Shown here: positions 1-10,343 of the stretch, piece by piece | Numbering within the stretch: position 1 is the stretch's first letter | Layout: each line of letters begins with the position of its first letter | NCBI GenBank assembly: GCA_934183135.1 | Contig: CAKPRX010000001.1 | Coordinates: 1 to 64,000, forward strand | Direction of reading: 5' to 3' | DNA: 64,000 bases | From: an uncultured Prevotella sp. | GTDB lineage: Bacteria; Bacteroidota; Bacteroidia; Bacteroidales; Bacteroidaceae | Program-made: the position numbers and the translations under genes | The notes under the pieces: model-generated | Seen by the model: the letters and a program-made list of their open reading frames with translations, nothing else | Told to the model about the DNA's origin: nothing | Database searches by the model: none

Positions 1-2612
1 GTCCACAGCGTGGAGGTATAGGCGGCCCCGTCAAATTTCTCCTCGAAGGGCACGGCGTAGGGCTTACCCACGAGGATGGTGTCCGACGTGGTGGCCTGGG
101 CAGCCTTGCCCACGGCGTTGTGGGCCTGTACGGTAAAGTAGGCTATGGCCTGCGTGCCGGCGATGTCTATATCGTTTACAGTGACCTGGGTGGCCTGTAC
201 ATCCTTGGCCACGGTAATGCCCTGGTGGTTCTTCACGTCGTAGAGGGTAGAGGCCACATCGACATAGCCGCCGTTGGCTCCGGTGGCCTCGGTGGCCGTC
301 CAGGTCACCACGGCGGTGCCGTCGCCGTTGTCAGTAACGTGGGCCTCGGCCGGCGAGAGGGGTGTGTCGGGGCCCACATAGGCTGTGGCCTCGGCCGGTT
401 CGCCCTCGCCCTCGGCATTGGACACCACTACCGTGTAGGTGTACTTGCCGGCAGCGGCCAGACCGTTGTCGGCCACGCTCACCTGGGTACCGGGAGCCAC
501 CTGGGCAGCCGTGGCCACCTGGGCGGTGCCGCGCCTGACGGTGTAAGTAACCGTGCCTGTAAGCGGCTGTCCGGCGGCGTCCAGGACAGGTGCCGTAAAG
601 GCGATGGTGGCTGCCAGGGCACCCTTGTCGGCCGGCTTTACGCTGAGGTCGGCCACACGGACGGGCACCCTGACACTCTGACCGGCGCTCACGGCTAAGT
701 TGTCCAGGTAGAGGTTGCCCTTGTTCTTCTCGCTCACGGCATGGAAGCCTATATAGTACACCCCGTCGGCCTCGGGCATTATCTCGATGGTCTCCTGGGC
801 AGGGGTGCGCGAGGTAGCGGTGTACTCCCTGACCTCCTTCAGGGTGGTGGTCATGGCCTCGGCCGTGGCGGCCTTGCCCATGCGCACCTCCATACGCTCA
901 GCGCTGCGCGCGCTGAGTACCCAGGTAGTGTAGGTGAGCTTGTATGACTTGCCGGCCTGCAGCTTGAGCGGCGGCAGGATGAGCCAGTCGTCGGCATTGT
1001 TCTTCATATTGTAGCGATACTGGGCGCTGCCTCTGCTGAAGGCCCACTTAGAACCGTCGCCGTTGGCATCGATGATGGTAAACAGACCGGTGGTGGCGGT
1101 GTTAGAGAAGTCGTCGGCAAAGGGTGGCACCACGGCCGTGCCTATGCTGATGGCATTAGAGGCTGTGGCTGTGCTCTTGTGGGTGCCGTTGACAGCCACC
1201 ACCTTATACGAATAAGAGCCGAGTTCCTCGCTGTCAAAATCTTCGGCAAAGGTGGTAGCCTGGGTGGTGGCCACCTTGCCATCGGGTACGCGGGTAACCT
1301 CGTAAGTAAGTGCCGAGGCGTCTATGTAGCCTCCGTTGACGCCCTTGGCAGGTGCTGTCCAGGTAACGGTATTGGTGGTACCCGTGCGGGCAAACTGTAC
1401 ATTGGTAACGGCCTCGGGGGTGTCGTAGCCCACGTACCGGGTGACGTCGACAGCAGGACTCTGGCCCACGGCGTTGGCCAGGGTTACGGCTATGGTGTAC
1501 GTGCCGTCGGCGGCCAGGGTTACGGGGGCCGACACGGTGGCTCCGGCCTTGGCCGTGCCGCTGGCCACGGTCTGACCGTTGGCTGTCACGGCATAGGTAA
1601 CATCGCCGCTGAGCGCGGCACCGCTATAGGTTTCGGAGGGGACGGCAAAGCTGACGGTGCCCGCAAGTGCGCCTCCGGCAAAGGCCACGCGGAGATTCTC
1701 GGCAGGCGAGGGCACACCGTCGGCAAAATCATGGGGCACGTAGGCACATACCACCTGGTCGCCATTGGGCAGGGTGCCCACCTTGGTGGCGGCGCCCGTG
1801 GTCAGGTTTACGGTGTAGAGATTGGCGGCCTCGTCCTGCTCGTTGGCAAACCAGTAGAACACGCCCGTGCCCGTATCGATGGTGGCTGCCTGGAAGTAAG
1901 CGCCGGGGCGCACGCCTGTGTCGCCCACCTTAGTCAGCTTTCCGGTGGTCTTGTCTACGCTTACCAGCACGCCGCCGTTGTTGGCCTCGCCCGAGGCTGC
2001 CGTAGAGGCTGTTATGCCGTAGAGCCGGCCGTCGGCCGTGCAGGCCAGCACACGCAGAGGCGTGCTGAGTGGGGCCACCACGGTCTTGGCCATGCCCTCC
2101 AGGTCCCACGTGGCGAGCGCATAGCTTATCGTCTTAGTCGCTGTGTCGTACTGGAAGTTACAGCAGTACACCGTACCGGTCGTGGGGTCGGTGGCCACCG
2201 ACATGGCGGCATTGTCGTAAACCTTGCCGACATCATAGCCCACGTTCTTGCGGTCCAGCTGCTTATTGGCGGCCAGGTCGTACTTGTAGTAGTTGGCCGA
2301 TGACACGTAGCCGTACTCCACGGCATAGTCATAGTAGTACAGCACATTGTCCTTGACCACCGAGCCGCCGCTGGCGCTGACGCGGGGGATGGACACCACC
2401 TGCTTGCGGCTTACGGGAGCCGTGGTGGTGTAGTCGTAGACACCAAAGTTGTTGACATCCTTGGCGTTGTCGTAAGTCATCAGTCCCCGTAGGCGCAGGT
2501 TCTTCTGCGAGGCCGCCTTGGCAGGGGTCTGGGCGTAAGCCACAGCTGCTCCCAACACGGTCAACGAGACAACAGACATTAGCAACGCCATCGTGCGTAA
2601 TGTTTTTCTCAT
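1..2612 (-). CDS. Secreted fibronectin-III-like / choice-of-anchor protein (3' end outside window)
   Basis: Reads without a stop from the ATG at 2612 to the window edge, so about 870 residues are visible and the C-terminus is missing. It opens with a signal peptide (MRKTLRTMALLMSVVSLTVL..., cleavage near AYAQ). Residues ~35-270 resemble a repeat-rich propeller-like region. Several fibronectin-III-like modules follow, with repeated phrases such as VTWTAP, PSPAENLRVAF and NAVGQSPAVD. Between them lies a block of the choice-of-anchor J / MAM-like type (DWLILPPLKL..., IGFHAVSEKNKGNLYLDNL). Probably an outer-membrane or exported adhesin or binding protein; many Bacteroidales relatives end in a type IX sorting signal, which cannot be checked here. 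No catalytic motif was seen. Domain naming rests on eye-level similarity. Confidence 0.75.
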   Translation of the reverse strand, partial: MRKTLRTMALLMSVVSLTVLGAAVAYAQTPAKAASQKNLRLRGLMTYDNAKDVNNFGVYDYTTTAPVSRKQVVSIPRVSASGGSVVKDNVLYYYDYAVEYGYVSSANYYKYDLAANKQLDRKNVGYDVGKVYDNAAMSVATDPTTGTVYCCNFQYDTATKTISYALATWDLEGMAKTVVAPLSTPLRVLACTADGRLYGITASTAASGEANNGGVLVSVDKTTGKLTKVGDTGVRPGAYFQAATIDTGTGVFYWFANEQDEAANLYTVNLTTGAATKVGTLPNGDQVVCAYVPHDFADGVPSPAENLRVAFAGGALAGTVSFAVPSETYSGAALSGDVTYAVTANGQTVASGTAKAGATVSAPVTLAADGTYTIAVTLANAVGQSPAVDVTRYVGYDTPEAVTNVQFARTGTTNTVTWTAPAKGVNGGYIDASALTYEVTRVPDGKVATTQATTFAEDFDSEELGSYSYKVVAVNGTHKSTATASNAISIGTAVVPPFADDFSNTATTGLFTIIDANGDGSKWAFSRGSAQYRYNMKNNADDWLILPPLKLQAGKSYKLTYTTWVLSARSAERMEVRMGKAATAEAMTTTLKEVREYTATSRTPAQETIEIMPEADGVYYIGFHAVSEKNKGNLYLDNLAVSAGQSVRVPVRVADLSVKPADKGALAATIAFTAPVLDAAGQPLTGTVTYTVRRGTAQVATAAQVAPGTQVSVADNGLAAAGKYTYTVVVSNAEGEGEPAEATAYVGPDTPLSPAEAHVTDNGDGTAVVTWTATEATGANGGYVDVASTLYDVKNHQGITVAKDVQATQVTVNDIDIAGTQAIAYFTVQAHNAVGKAAQATTSDTILVGKPYAVPFEEKFDGAAYTSTLW

Positions 2613-2666
2613 AATTAATTATTAAACGTTAGTGTTAGAAATGTTATCTTGTATCAAATATGCTCG

Positions 2667-2674
2667 CAAAATTA
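2667..2674 (-). promoter_or_regulatory. Bacteroidetes -7 box for the fibronectin-like gene
   Basis: On the minus strand this reads TAATTTTG, a full TAnnTTTG match, 55 bases before the ATG at 2612. A clear TTTG at -33 is not seen. Confidence 0.5.
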
Positions 2675-2746
2675 ACACTTATTGCAGAAACGGCCAAGGA
2701 AACCGAGCAAAATGTTACCGCTGGCCGAGAAAATAATAACACAGAC

Positions 2747-2782
2747 AGCCCCGCCATGCCTGCTGACAGGCACGACGGGGCT
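2747..2782 (-). terminator. Hairpin after the C1 peptidase gene
   Basis: AGCCCCG and CGGGGCT (2747-2753, 2776-2782) pair around an inner TGCCTG/CAGGCA stem. Read on the minus strand it follows the peptidase stop and is followed by a T-rich stretch, as expected of an intrinsic terminator. Confidence 0.5.
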
Positions 2783-2810
2783 GCGATGGGGAGCCGGGAG
2801 GGCGGCGGTG

Positions 2811-4217
2811 CTACTCGTCCTCGGCAAAGAGGGGGTCTTCGGGCATCACCATGACCGGTTTCTGGTCGGCCTCGCGGACGAGGGCCTCGGGTACATACGC
2901 CTTGTTGACCACCAGGCGGAACATGTACTCATTGAACCAGCGGTTGGTCATAATGAAGCAGCCCGCGAACCCATTGTCGGGGCCCCAGCTGTTCTCTACC
3001 TTCCACTTGACGGGGGTGCCCTGGGCATCGAGGTCTACGGCCGTAAGGGTCATGGCATGGGTGGAGCCACTGTCGAACGTGGCGATGCGCTGAGCCTTGT
3101 CCATACCAAAGGTGGTACCGAAGAGCGTGCCATAGTCAAAGTTATCGGTGTCCAGATAGCCGCGCTTACGGTCCAGCTGCTTACCCACATCGTAGCTGGA
3201 GTACATCTTGTGGCCACCCTTGATACTGGCAATGGCCAGGCGGGCTATCTCGTCCATGGGCAGGTTCAGGTATTTCCAGTTATGACCATCGTAGGTGTGG
3301 CGGTCGTACTCTACCTCATAGGTCTTGTGGTAAGGACGGCGCGGGTCGTTCATCACCATGATAAAGGTGCCGTTGAGCTTGCCGCCCACCGTGGCCTCGT
3401 AGAACGACTTGGGGGTGTACTTCTTAGCCGGAGCCACGGCCTTGCCGTTCTTGTCGGTAAAGGCGTATGTAAACTCCTGCACGGGCTCGCCGATGGTAAG
3501 GGCCAGGATGTGGTAGATGGTGCCCAGCATCTCAGTCTTACGGGCGCGGATGGTCTGGGGCTTCTTGCCGGCAGCCACCATGGCCCGCAGCTCCAGGCCG
3601 TACTCGCGCAGCTTAGAGGAAATGACCTTGGCCATAAGGCTGGTATTGTCCGACGAGTAGGTCTCGGGCATTACCGACATGGGCACCAGTCCGTACTTTT
3701 CTGCCAGGTCGGCCACACCGCAGAAAGTGCCGCCATCGCTGATGGGATGCTGGAAGAAGAAACGCACGCGAGTGTCGTCCATGGGCTTGCGGGCACAGTC
3801 TATCACACCCTGGAGCATCAGATTGGCTTTTTCCAGCTGGTCGTAGAAGAACAGGTACGCCTGCGAGTACTCTACCCGCAGTGTGTCGGCATGGCGCTTG
3901 GCAAAGTTGGCGCGCAGGACATTGAGGCCCGAGAACATCCAGCAGCGGCCCGAACTCTTCTGGTTATGGATACTCTGCTGGGGAGTCTCGTTGCTGAAGT
4001 AGGTGTTTACCTGGCGGGTAGAGGCGTAGGTTCTGGCCAGGTCATTGATAGAGTTGGTGGCGATGGCGTTGGCCAGGGCCTTGTCCGAGGCTGCCGCGGG
4101 CTGCGCCTTACGGATGGCGGTCAGCATGTCGGGGCTGAGCCCGCCGTCGCGGGTCTGCGCCGATACGCTGAGGGTACAGGCCAGGGCGACGGAGAGTAAA
4201 AGGGTCTTTGTATTCAT
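2811..4217 (-). CDS. Secreted C1B-family cysteine peptidase (aminopeptidase C / bleomycin hydrolase type)
   Basis: 468 residues from ATG at 4217. This start gives a signal peptide (MNTKTLLLSVALACTLSVSA, then Q); longer in-frame extension runs into upstream DNA with no such signal. The papain-fold triad is visible: Cys92 in NQKSSGRCWMFSGLNV, a His in SGSTHAMTLTAVD, and an Asn in KVENSWG. These contexts match the PepC/BlmH family, which trims N-terminal residues from peptides; classical members are cytosolic hexamers of about 440-450 residues. Here the signal peptide places it in the periplasm or outside, as in other Bacteroidales. It is monocistronic, with its own hairpin downstream. Likely role: digestion of imported or host peptides. 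Confidence 0.9.
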   Translation of the reverse strand: MNTKTLLLSVALACTLSVSAQTRDGGLSPDMLTAIRKAQPAAASDKALANAIATNSINDLARTYASTRQVNTYFSNETPQQSIHNQKSSGRCWMFSGLNVLRANFAKRHADTLRVEYSQAYLFFYDQLEKANLMLQGVIDCARKPMDDTRVRFFFQHPISDGGTFCGVADLAEKYGLVPMSVMPETYSSDNTSLMAKVISSKLREYGLELRAMVAAGKKPQTIRARKTEMLGTIYHILALTIGEPVQEFTYAFTDKNGKAVAPAKKYTPKSFYEATVGGKLNGTFIMVMNDPRRPYHKTYEVEYDRHTYDGHNWKYLNLPMDEIARLAIASIKGGHKMYSSYDVGKQLDRKRGYLDTDNFDYGTLFGTTFGMDKAQRIATFDSGSTHAMTLTAVDLDAQGTPVKWKVENSWGPDNGFAGCFIMTNRWFNEYMFRLVVNKAYVPEALVREADQKPVMVMPEDPLFAEDE

Positions 4218-4458
4218 TGTTGCTATATATATAAATATGTGTACCTGCAAAATTACTACTTTATCGCGAGTTGCGGAGACAAAAACGGGAGAAAATGCCA
4301 TCACAGCCCTCTTTTTTAGTATCGGCAGGGGTTCTGCGGCGAGGACAGCAGGGGCCATGGAAGCCTTCGCGACACCCACCGCGACACCCGCCGCCCCGTA
4401 CGCAGATAGCTGCATGCAAATTTCGGTCAATATTCAGCCTGTTTTCAAAAAAAATTAA

Positions 4459-4466
4459 TACTTTTG
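4459..4466 (+). promoter_or_regulatory. Promoter -7 box for dxs-trkA-trkH
   Basis: TACTTTTG matches TAnnTTTG and lies 24 bases before the GTG start of dxs. Confidence 0.55.
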
Positions 4467-4489
4467 CAAGGTTAATGAGCTAATTAGTT

Positions 4490-6382
4490 GTGGACAAGAA
4501 CAAATTCGGACTACTAAGCCAGATAAAATATCCGTCAGACCTGCGCCGCCTGGATGTCAGTAAGCTGCCTGAGGTATGCAGCGAACTACGCCAGGACATC
4601 ATTGACGAGGTGTCGGCCAACCCGGGCCACTTCGCGTCGAGCTTAGGCGTGGTGGAGATAACCGTGGCACTACACTACGTGTTCGACACGCCCTACGACA
4701 GGGTGGTCTGGGACGTGGGGCACCAGGCTTACGGGCACAAGATACTCACGGGGCGACGGGACACGTTCTGCACCAACCGGCACCTACACGGCATACGCCC
4801 ATTCCCCACTCCTATGGAGAGCGAGTACGACACCTTTACCTGCGGACACGCCTCTAACTCTATCTCGGCAGCCCTGGGCATGGCCGTGGCTGCCCGTAAG
4901 ACGGGGCATGCCGACCGCCATGTGGTGGCCGTGATAGGCGATGGAGCCATGAGCGGCGGACTGGCCTTCGAGGGCCTCAACAACGTGTCGTCGACCCCTA
5001 ATGACCTGCTCATCATACTCAATGACAACGACATGAGCATAGACCGGGCTGTGGGAGGTATGGAGAAATACCTGCTCAACCTGGATACCAACGAGACCTA
5101 CAACCGGCTAAGGTTCAAGGCTGCACGCTGGCTGCATGCCAACGGCTATCTGAGCGAGAACCGCCGTAAGGGCATCATCCGCCTTAACAATGCCATCAAG
5201 TCTGTACTCAGCCACCAGCAGAACATATTCGAGGGGATGAACATCCGTTACTTCGGCCCCTTTGACGGCCACAACGTGACGGAGATAGTACGTGTGCTAC
5301 GGCAGCTGAAGGACATGAAGGGCCCCAAGTTGCTGCATCTGCATACCGTAAAGGGCAAGGGGTACAAGCCCGCAGAGGAGGCGGCCACCATCTGGCATGC
5401 TCCGGGCAAGTTTGATGCCGAGACGGGCGAGCGCATAGTGACCGACAGCTCCCACGAACCGCCCAAATACCAGGACGTGTTCGGCGAGACGCTGCTGGAG
5501 CTGGCCCGGCAGAACCCACGGATAGTGGGCGTAACGCCCGCCATGCCCACGGGCTGTTCCATGAATATACTGATGAAGGCCATGCCCGACAGGGCTTTCG
5601 ACGTGGGTATCGCCGAGGGACACGCAGTAACCTTCGCGGGCGGCATGGCCAAGGACGGGCTCATACCGTTCTGCAATATATACAGCTCGTTTGCCCAGAG
5701 GGCTTACGACAACATCATTCACGACCTGGCCATACTCAACCTGCCCGTGGTGATGTGTCTGGACCGTGGCGGACTGGTAGGCGAGGACGGGCCTACACAC
5801 CATGGCGCTTTCGACATGGCTGCCCTGAGACCCATACCTAACCTGACGATAGCCTCGCCCATGGACGAGCGCGAGCTTCGCCGTCTGATGTACACTGCTC
5901 AGCTGCCCGGCATGGGCACAGTGGTGCTGCGCTATCCACGCGGCCGCTCCGAGCACCTTGACTGGCGGTGCGCGCTGGAACCGGTAACGGTGGGCACGGG
6001 GCGCAAGATACACGACGGACACGACGTGGCCGTGCTGACCATAGGCCCGATAGGCAATGAGGCCGGGCGGGCCATCAGTGAGGCCGAGGCTGAGACGGCG
6101 CTCACCGTAGCCCATTATGACATGCGTTTTCTGAAACCCCTTGACGAGCATATCCTCCATGAGGTGGCCGACCGCTTTGACCGCGTCATCACGGTCGAGG
6201 ACGGCGTGCGGTGTGGCGGACTGGGCTCGGCCGTTATAGAGTGGATGGCCGACCACGGCTACAGTCCGCGCGTTACCCGCCTGGGCTTGCCCGACAGTTT
6301 TGTTGAACACGGTTCGGTAGCCGAACTCCGCCACATCGTGGGCATAGACAAGGATGCCATAAAAGAACAGATAATAGGATGA
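4490..6382 (+). CDS. dxs: 1-deoxy-D-xylulose-5-phosphate synthase
   Basis: 630 residues, the usual length for DXS. It condenses pyruvate and glyceraldehyde 3-phosphate, the first step of the MEP isoprenoid pathway, using thiamine diphosphate in the cytosol. Visible: [16 protein letters not shown] at the N-terminus, the ThDP motif GDGAMSGG...LNDNDMSID, the [11 protein letters not shown] loop, and the transketolase pyrimidine-domain block [19 protein letters not shown] with [15 protein letters not shown]. The start is GTG; it puts the family N-terminus in register and sits just after a TACTTTTG promoter box. The stop overlaps the trkA start (ATGA), so the two are translationally coupled. The next MEP gene seen here is ispH at 57.5 kb. 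Confidence 0.96.
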   Translation: MDKNKFGLLSQIKYPSDLRRLDVSKLPEVCSELRQDIIDEVSANPGHFASSLGVVEITVALHYVFDTPYDRVVWDVGHQAYGHKILTGRRDTFCTNRHLHGIRPFPTPMESEYDTFTCGHASNSISAALGMAVAARKTGHADRHVVAVIGDGAMSGGLAFEGLNNVSSTPNDLLIILNDNDMSIDRAVGGMEKYLLNLDTNETYNRLRFKAARWLHANGYLSENRRKGIIRLNNAIKSVLSHQQNIFEGMNIRYFGPFDGHNVTEIVRVLRQLKDMKGPKLLHLHTVKGKGYKPAEEAATIWHAPGKFDAETGERIVTDSSHEPPKYQDVFGETLLELARQNPRIVGVTPAMPTGCSMNILMKAMPDRAFDVGIAEGHAVTFAGGMAKDGLIPFCNIYSSFAQRAYDNIIHDLAILNLPVVMCLDRGGLVGEDGPTHHGAFDMAALRPIPNLTIASPMDERELRRLMYTAQLPGMGTVVLRYPRGRSEHLDWRCALEPVTVGTGRKIHDGHDVAVLTIGPIGNEAGRAISEAEAETALTVAHYDMRFLKPLDEHILHEVADRFDRVITVEDGVRCGGLGSAVIEWMADHGYSPRVTRLGLPDSFVEHGSVAELRHIVGIDKDAIKEQIIG

Positions 6383-7722
6383 AAATCATTATAACTGGTG
6401 CCTACGCCATAGGCACCCACCTGGCGCGGCTGCTCTCGCGCAATCACGAGGACATCACGCTGATAGACCCAGACCCCGACAGGCTGGCCTGCATAGGCAG
6501 CGACTACGACCTGCTGACCATGGAGGCCGAACCGGACAGCGTCAAGGCGCTGCGGGAAGCCGGCGTGGGGCACGCAGACCTCTTCATCGCCGTAACGCCC
6601 GACCAGAGCCTCAACCTGAACTGCTGTATGCTGGCCAAGGCCCTCGGCGCGCGCAAGACGGTGGCCAAGATAGACAAGTCGGAATACATAGAGGAAGAAA
6701 TGGAGGAATTCTTCTGTCGGCTGGGTGTCGATGAGCTGATATATCCCGAGGCGCTGGCCGCCAGAGATATCAACAACGGGCTCAAGATGTCCTGGGTGCG
6801 CCAGCGGTGGGACGTCCATAACGGAGCGCTGGTCATGCTGGGCATAAAGTTGCGCGAGGGCTGCGAAATACTGAACCGCCCACTCAGGGAACTGTGCGGG
6901 GCGCAAGACCCGTACCACGTCGTAGCCGTAAAGAGGGGCACAGACACCATTATACCGGGCGGCAACGACGAGCTGAAGCTCTACGACCTGGCATACTTTA
7001 TGACTACGCGCCAGTACATACCCTATATACGCAAGATAGTAGGCAAGGAACAGTATGCTGACGTTAAGAACGTAATGATTATGGGTGGTGGAGACACCGC
7101 GATTAACGCTGTCAAGGGCATGCCTGCCTATATGGACGTAAAGGTTATCGAGAGTAATGCCGAGCGGTGCGAGGAACTCAACGACCTGCTCAACAACCAT
7201 GAGGTGCTGGTCATCAATGGCGACGGACGCGACTTGGCGCTGCTCACCGAGGAGAGTATCAACAACACACAGGCCTTTGTGGCGCTCACGGGCAACACGG
7301 AGACCAACATACTGGCCTGTCTGACGGCCAAGCGTATGGGAGTACGCAAGACGGTGGCCATGGTGGAGAACCTGGACTACGTGAGCATGGCCGAGAGCCT
7401 GGACATAGGCACCATCATCAACAAGAAGGCCATAGCTGCCAGCCGCATCTACCAGATGATGCTCGACGCCGATGTGATGAACGTCACCTTCCTGATGTCG
7501 GCCAACGCCGACGTAGCCGAGTTTATCCCCAAGGAAGGCTCGAAGATCACCCAGAAGCCCGTGCGCGACCTGGGACTGCCACAGGGTATGACCATAGGCG
7601 GACTGGTACGCAACGGCGAGGGCATGCTGGTATCGGGCAACACGCAGATACAGGCTGCCGACTCGGTGATGGTGTTCTGCCACAATATCAACATGAAGAA
7701 GATAGAAAAGTTTTTCATCTGA
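6379..7722 (+). CDS. trkA: Trk potassium uptake, NAD-binding regulatory subunit TrkA
   Basis: 447 residues, the usual TrkA size, with two tandem RCK units. The first begins [19 protein letters not shown], a Rossmann turn of the GxYxxGxxxA kind, with acidic LIDPDPDRL at the end of beta-2. The second begins [17 protein letters not shown] at about residue 235. TrkA is a cytosolic ring that binds NAD(H) or nucleotide and gates the TrkH channel. The ATG overlaps the dxs stop and trkH follows 16 bases later, so dxs-trkA-trkH look like one transcript. Confidence 0.95.
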   Translation: MKIIITGAYAIGTHLARLLSRNHEDITLIDPDPDRLACIGSDYDLLTMEAEPDSVKALREAGVGHADLFIAVTPDQSLNLNCCMLAKALGARKTVAKIDKSEYIEEEMEEFFCRLGVDELIYPEALAARDINNGLKMSWVRQRWDVHNGALVMLGIKLREGCEILNRPLRELCGAQDPYHVVAVKRGTDTIIPGGNDELKLYDLAYFMTTRQYIPYIRKIVGKEQYADVKNVMIMGGGDTAINAVKGMPAYMDVKVIESNAERCEELNDLLNNHEVLVINGDGRDLALLTEESINNTQAFVALTGNTETNILACLTAKRMGVRKTVAMVENLDYVSMAESLDIGTIINKKAIAASRIYQMMLDADVMNVTFLMSANADVAEFIPKEGSKITQKPVRDLGLPQGMTIGGLVRNGEGMLVSGNTQIQAADSVMVFCHNINMKKIEKFFI

Positions 7723-7738
7723 ATAACCGCAGCTTGAT

Positions 7739-9196
7739 ATGATTAACTGGAACATGGTCAGTAAGATTATGGGGGCACTGCTCTTTATCGAGGCAGCCCT
7801 CATGTCGATATGCCTGGGTATCGCCGTAGGCTACGGTGAGAACGATGTGCCGGCCTTCGTCACCTCGGTCAGCCTGATTGTCATGGCCGGATTTATATTC
7901 AGGTACTTTGGCCGGCGGGCAGGCAACCGCCTGTCGCGAAAGGATGCCTACCTGGTGGTAACGCTTTCCTGGGTGGTCTTCAGCCTGTTTGGCTCGCTGC
8001 CCTTTATGATCAGTGGCTACATAACCAACTTTACAGACGCTTTTTTTGAGAACATGTCGGGGTTCACCACCACGGGGGCATCGGTCATAGACAACGTGGA
8101 GGCGCTGCCGCACGGCTTGCTGTTCTGGCGAACCTTTACCCAGTGGATAGGGGGCTTAGGCATCGTATTCTTCACGGTGGCCCTGCTACCCTCGCTCGAC
8201 GGTGGCTATGTCAAGGTATTCTCGGCCGAGATAACGGGGCCCATACACACCAAGCTGCACCCTCGCCTGTCCATGGGAGCCAAGTATATATGGATGGTGT
8301 ACATCGTCCTGACGCTGTCGTGCCTGGGCTGCTTCATGCTGTTCGGCATGAATTTCTGGGAGAGTATCAACTACGCCATGACGTCTACTGCCACGGGTGG
8401 CTTCTCTATCTATAACGAGAGCATAGAGACCTTCAGGTCGCCCGCGCTCGAATATACCTGCGTAGTGTTCTGCTTCCTGTCCGGAATCAACTTCACCCTA
8501 CTCTACTTCACGGTGGCCCGCCGCCGGATAGGCATGCTGTTCAAGAGCGATGAGTTCAAGTTCTACCTGCTGATGATCTTGGCGTGTACGGCGTTTATCA
8601 TGTACCAGCTGATGGTCCACTGTGACTACAACGCAGAGCACGCCTTTCGCAGTGGCGTGTTCCAGGTGGTTACGTTCATTACCACCACGGGACTGTTTAA
8701 CGACAACGCGGCCCTGTGGCCCCACGTTACATGGGTGGTGCTGGCCGTGTGTATGTTCGTGGGAGCCTGCTCGGGCTCCACGAGCGGTGCCTTCAAGTGC
8801 ATAAGAAGCATGATGGTCCTGAAGGTTATCCGCAACGAGCTGCGGCAGATACTGCATCCCAACGCCGTGCTCCCCCTAAAGGTAGACGGGGTCAACGTGC
8901 CCATGCAGAAACGGGTTACGCTGCTGGCCTTTCTGGCCATCTACCTCATCATGCTGGTGGTGGTGGCCTTCATTATGATAGCCTGTGGCATAGACCACAC
9001 CAACGCCATAACCATCTGTCTGAGCAGCCTGGGCAACGTGGGGCCGTCGCTCGGACTGGAGATAGGCCCCACCATGTCATGGAGCATGCTGCCCACGGTG
9101 GCCAAGTGGACCTGCGCGTTTATGATGCTGGTAGGCCGACTTGAGATTTTCACCGTGATGGTTATCTTCACACCGTCATTCTGGAAGGAGAACTAA
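7739..9196 (+). CDS. trkH: Trk potassium transporter membrane subunit TrkH
   Basis: 485 residues, strongly hydrophobic, built of four M1-P-M2 repeats. The four filter-loop glycines are visible in TTTGASVIDN, TATGGFSIYN, TTTGLFNDNA and SLGNVGPSLG. It forms the K+ path in the inner membrane and works with TrkA encoded just upstream. The start MINWNMVSK is the first ATG after trkA; no alternative start better fits the first membrane helix. Function is clear from the filter repeats and the neighbour. Confidence 0.95.
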   Translation: MINWNMVSKIMGALLFIEAALMSICLGIAVGYGENDVPAFVTSVSLIVMAGFIFRYFGRRAGNRLSRKDAYLVVTLSWVVFSLFGSLPFMISGYITNFTDAFFENMSGFTTTGASVIDNVEALPHGLLFWRTFTQWIGGLGIVFFTVALLPSLDGGYVKVFSAEITGPIHTKLHPRLSMGAKYIWMVYIVLTLSCLGCFMLFGMNFWESINYAMTSTATGGFSIYNESIETFRSPALEYTCVVFCFLSGINFTLLYFTVARRRIGMLFKSDEFKFYLLMILACTAFIMYQLMVHCDYNAEHAFRSGVFQVVTFITTTGLFNDNAALWPHVTWVVLAVCMFVGACSGSTSGAFKCIRSMMVLKVIRNELRQILHPNAVLPLKVDGVNVPMQKRVTLLAFLAIYLIMLVVVAFIMIACGIDHTNAITICLSSLGNVGPSLGLEIGPTMSWSMLPTVAKWTCAFMMLVGRLEIFTVMVIFTPSFWKEN

Positions 9197-9278
9197 GCGG
9201 CCGCCATGACGGGAAGCACGGCGACCATGGCGCAAGAGAAAGAAACAACGACTTATACATAAATAATAACACTGGCTT

Positions 9279-10241
9279 ATGAAACCATTAAAATTTAAGG
9301 CTCTGCTGAAGCAGACCATCTGGGGAGGAGACAAGATTATCCCCTTTAAGCATCTTAATGAAAAGCTCGACAACGTGGGCGAAAGCTGGGAGATATCTGG
9401 CGTACCCGGCAATGAGACCGTGGTAGCCGACGGAGAGTTTGCCGGCGAAAAGCTGAACGTCCTGGTGGCACAGCTGAAGGACAAGCTGGTCGGCAAGGCC
9501 AACTATGAGCGGTTCGGAGACGAGTTTCCACTGCTCATCAAGTTCATTGACGCCCGCCAGGACCTCTCTATCCAGGTACATCCCACCGATGAGATAGCCA
9601 AGAAGCAGGGCAAGGAGCGCGGAAAGACCGAGATGTGGTACATCATGGACTCTGACAAGGGGGCCAAGCTCTATAGCGGACTCAAGAAACAGATTACGCC
9701 CGAGCAGTACAAGGCCATGGTCGAGGATGACACCATTACCGATGCCCTGGCACGGTACGAGGTCAAGGAGGGCGACTGTTTCTTCCTGCCGGCAGGCCGC
9801 ATACATGCCATAGGCACAGGCTGCTTCCTGGCGGAGATACAGCAGACCAGCGACGTGACCTACAGAATATACGACTACAAGCGCAAGGATAAGGAAGGCC
9901 ACTACAGACAGCTGCATACCAAGGAGGCGGCCGAGTGTATCAACTACCACGTCGAGAAGAACTACCGCACGGAGTACGTGGCCACCAAGAACCAGGGGGT
10001 GACGCTCGTGGGCTGTCCATACTTCACCACGGCGGTCTACGACCTGACCGAGCCGATGACACTGGACTACAGCGAGCTTGACAGCTTTGTCATTCTCATC
10101 GGAATGAAGGGCGAGGCCACCATCACTGACAACGAGGGCAACACGGTGAGCCTGAGCGCAGGCGAGTCGATAATAGTACCGGCCACCACGCAGACTCTCA
10201 AGGTAGAGGGAACCATCAAGTTCCTGGAAACGTACGTATAA
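9279..10241 (+). CDS. manA: Mannose-6-phosphate isomerase, class I
   Basis: 320 residues; cupin-fold zinc enzyme interconverting mannose 6-phosphate and fructose 6-phosphate in the cytosol. The N-terminus KALLKQTIWGGDKI is characteristic. Zinc-ligand regions are visible as LSIQVHPTDEIA, KTEMWYIMD and PAGRIHAIGTGCFLAEIQQTSD. The length fits the short class-I enzymes of Bacteroidetes and Firmicutes, which lack the extra domain of enteric ManA. It follows trkH by 82 bases and may be read from the same or its own promoter; a strong hairpin follows at 10289-10343. Confidence 0.93.
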   Translation: MKPLKFKALLKQTIWGGDKIIPFKHLNEKLDNVGESWEISGVPGNETVVADGEFAGEKLNVLVAQLKDKLVGKANYERFGDEFPLLIKFIDARQDLSIQVHPTDEIAKKQGKERGKTEMWYIMDSDKGAKLYSGLKKQITPEQYKAMVEDDTITDALARYEVKEGDCFFLPAGRIHAIGTGCFLAEIQQTSDVTYRIYDYKRKDKEGHYRQLHTKEAAECINYHVEKNYRTEYVATKNQGVTLVGCPYFTTAVYDLTEPMTLDYSELDSFVILIGMKGEATITDNEGNTVSLSAGESIIVPATTQTLKVEGTIKFLETYV

Positions 10242-10288
10242 CGCCGGCCATCTGGCATCAACAGCCGCGGGGCGACGCCCCCGGCACC

Positions 10289-10343
10289 GCTAATCCGGAA
10301 CCGCAGACCTGCCACGACGGCAGGCTTACGGTTCCGGATTAGC
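10289..10343. terminator. Bidirectional hairpin terminator between manA and the DUF4435 gene
   Basis: Arms 10289-10303 and 10329-10343 pair perfectly over 15 bases (GCTAATCCGGAACCG with its complement), with an inner CCTGCC/GGCAGG stem. It serves two convergent genes. The right arm lies inside the last codons of the DUF4435 gene, so its final residues (…NPEP) are encoded by the stem. Confidence 0.7.

Noticed and set aside
1179-2303. Plus-strand glycine-rich frame opposite the fibronectin-like gene
   Set aside because: It is the shadow of a signal-peptide-bearing minus-strand gene with recognisable modules.
4218-4458. Small plus-strand gene between the C1 peptidase and dxs
   Set aside because: The available frames are low-complexity, lack a start signal, and overlap the two promoters of this divergent region.
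5297-6334. Long minus-strand frame opposite dxs, and similar long frames opposite many genes
   Set aside because: GC-rich coding DNA leaves antisense frames open; these have low-complexity composition, no start context and no family motifs.
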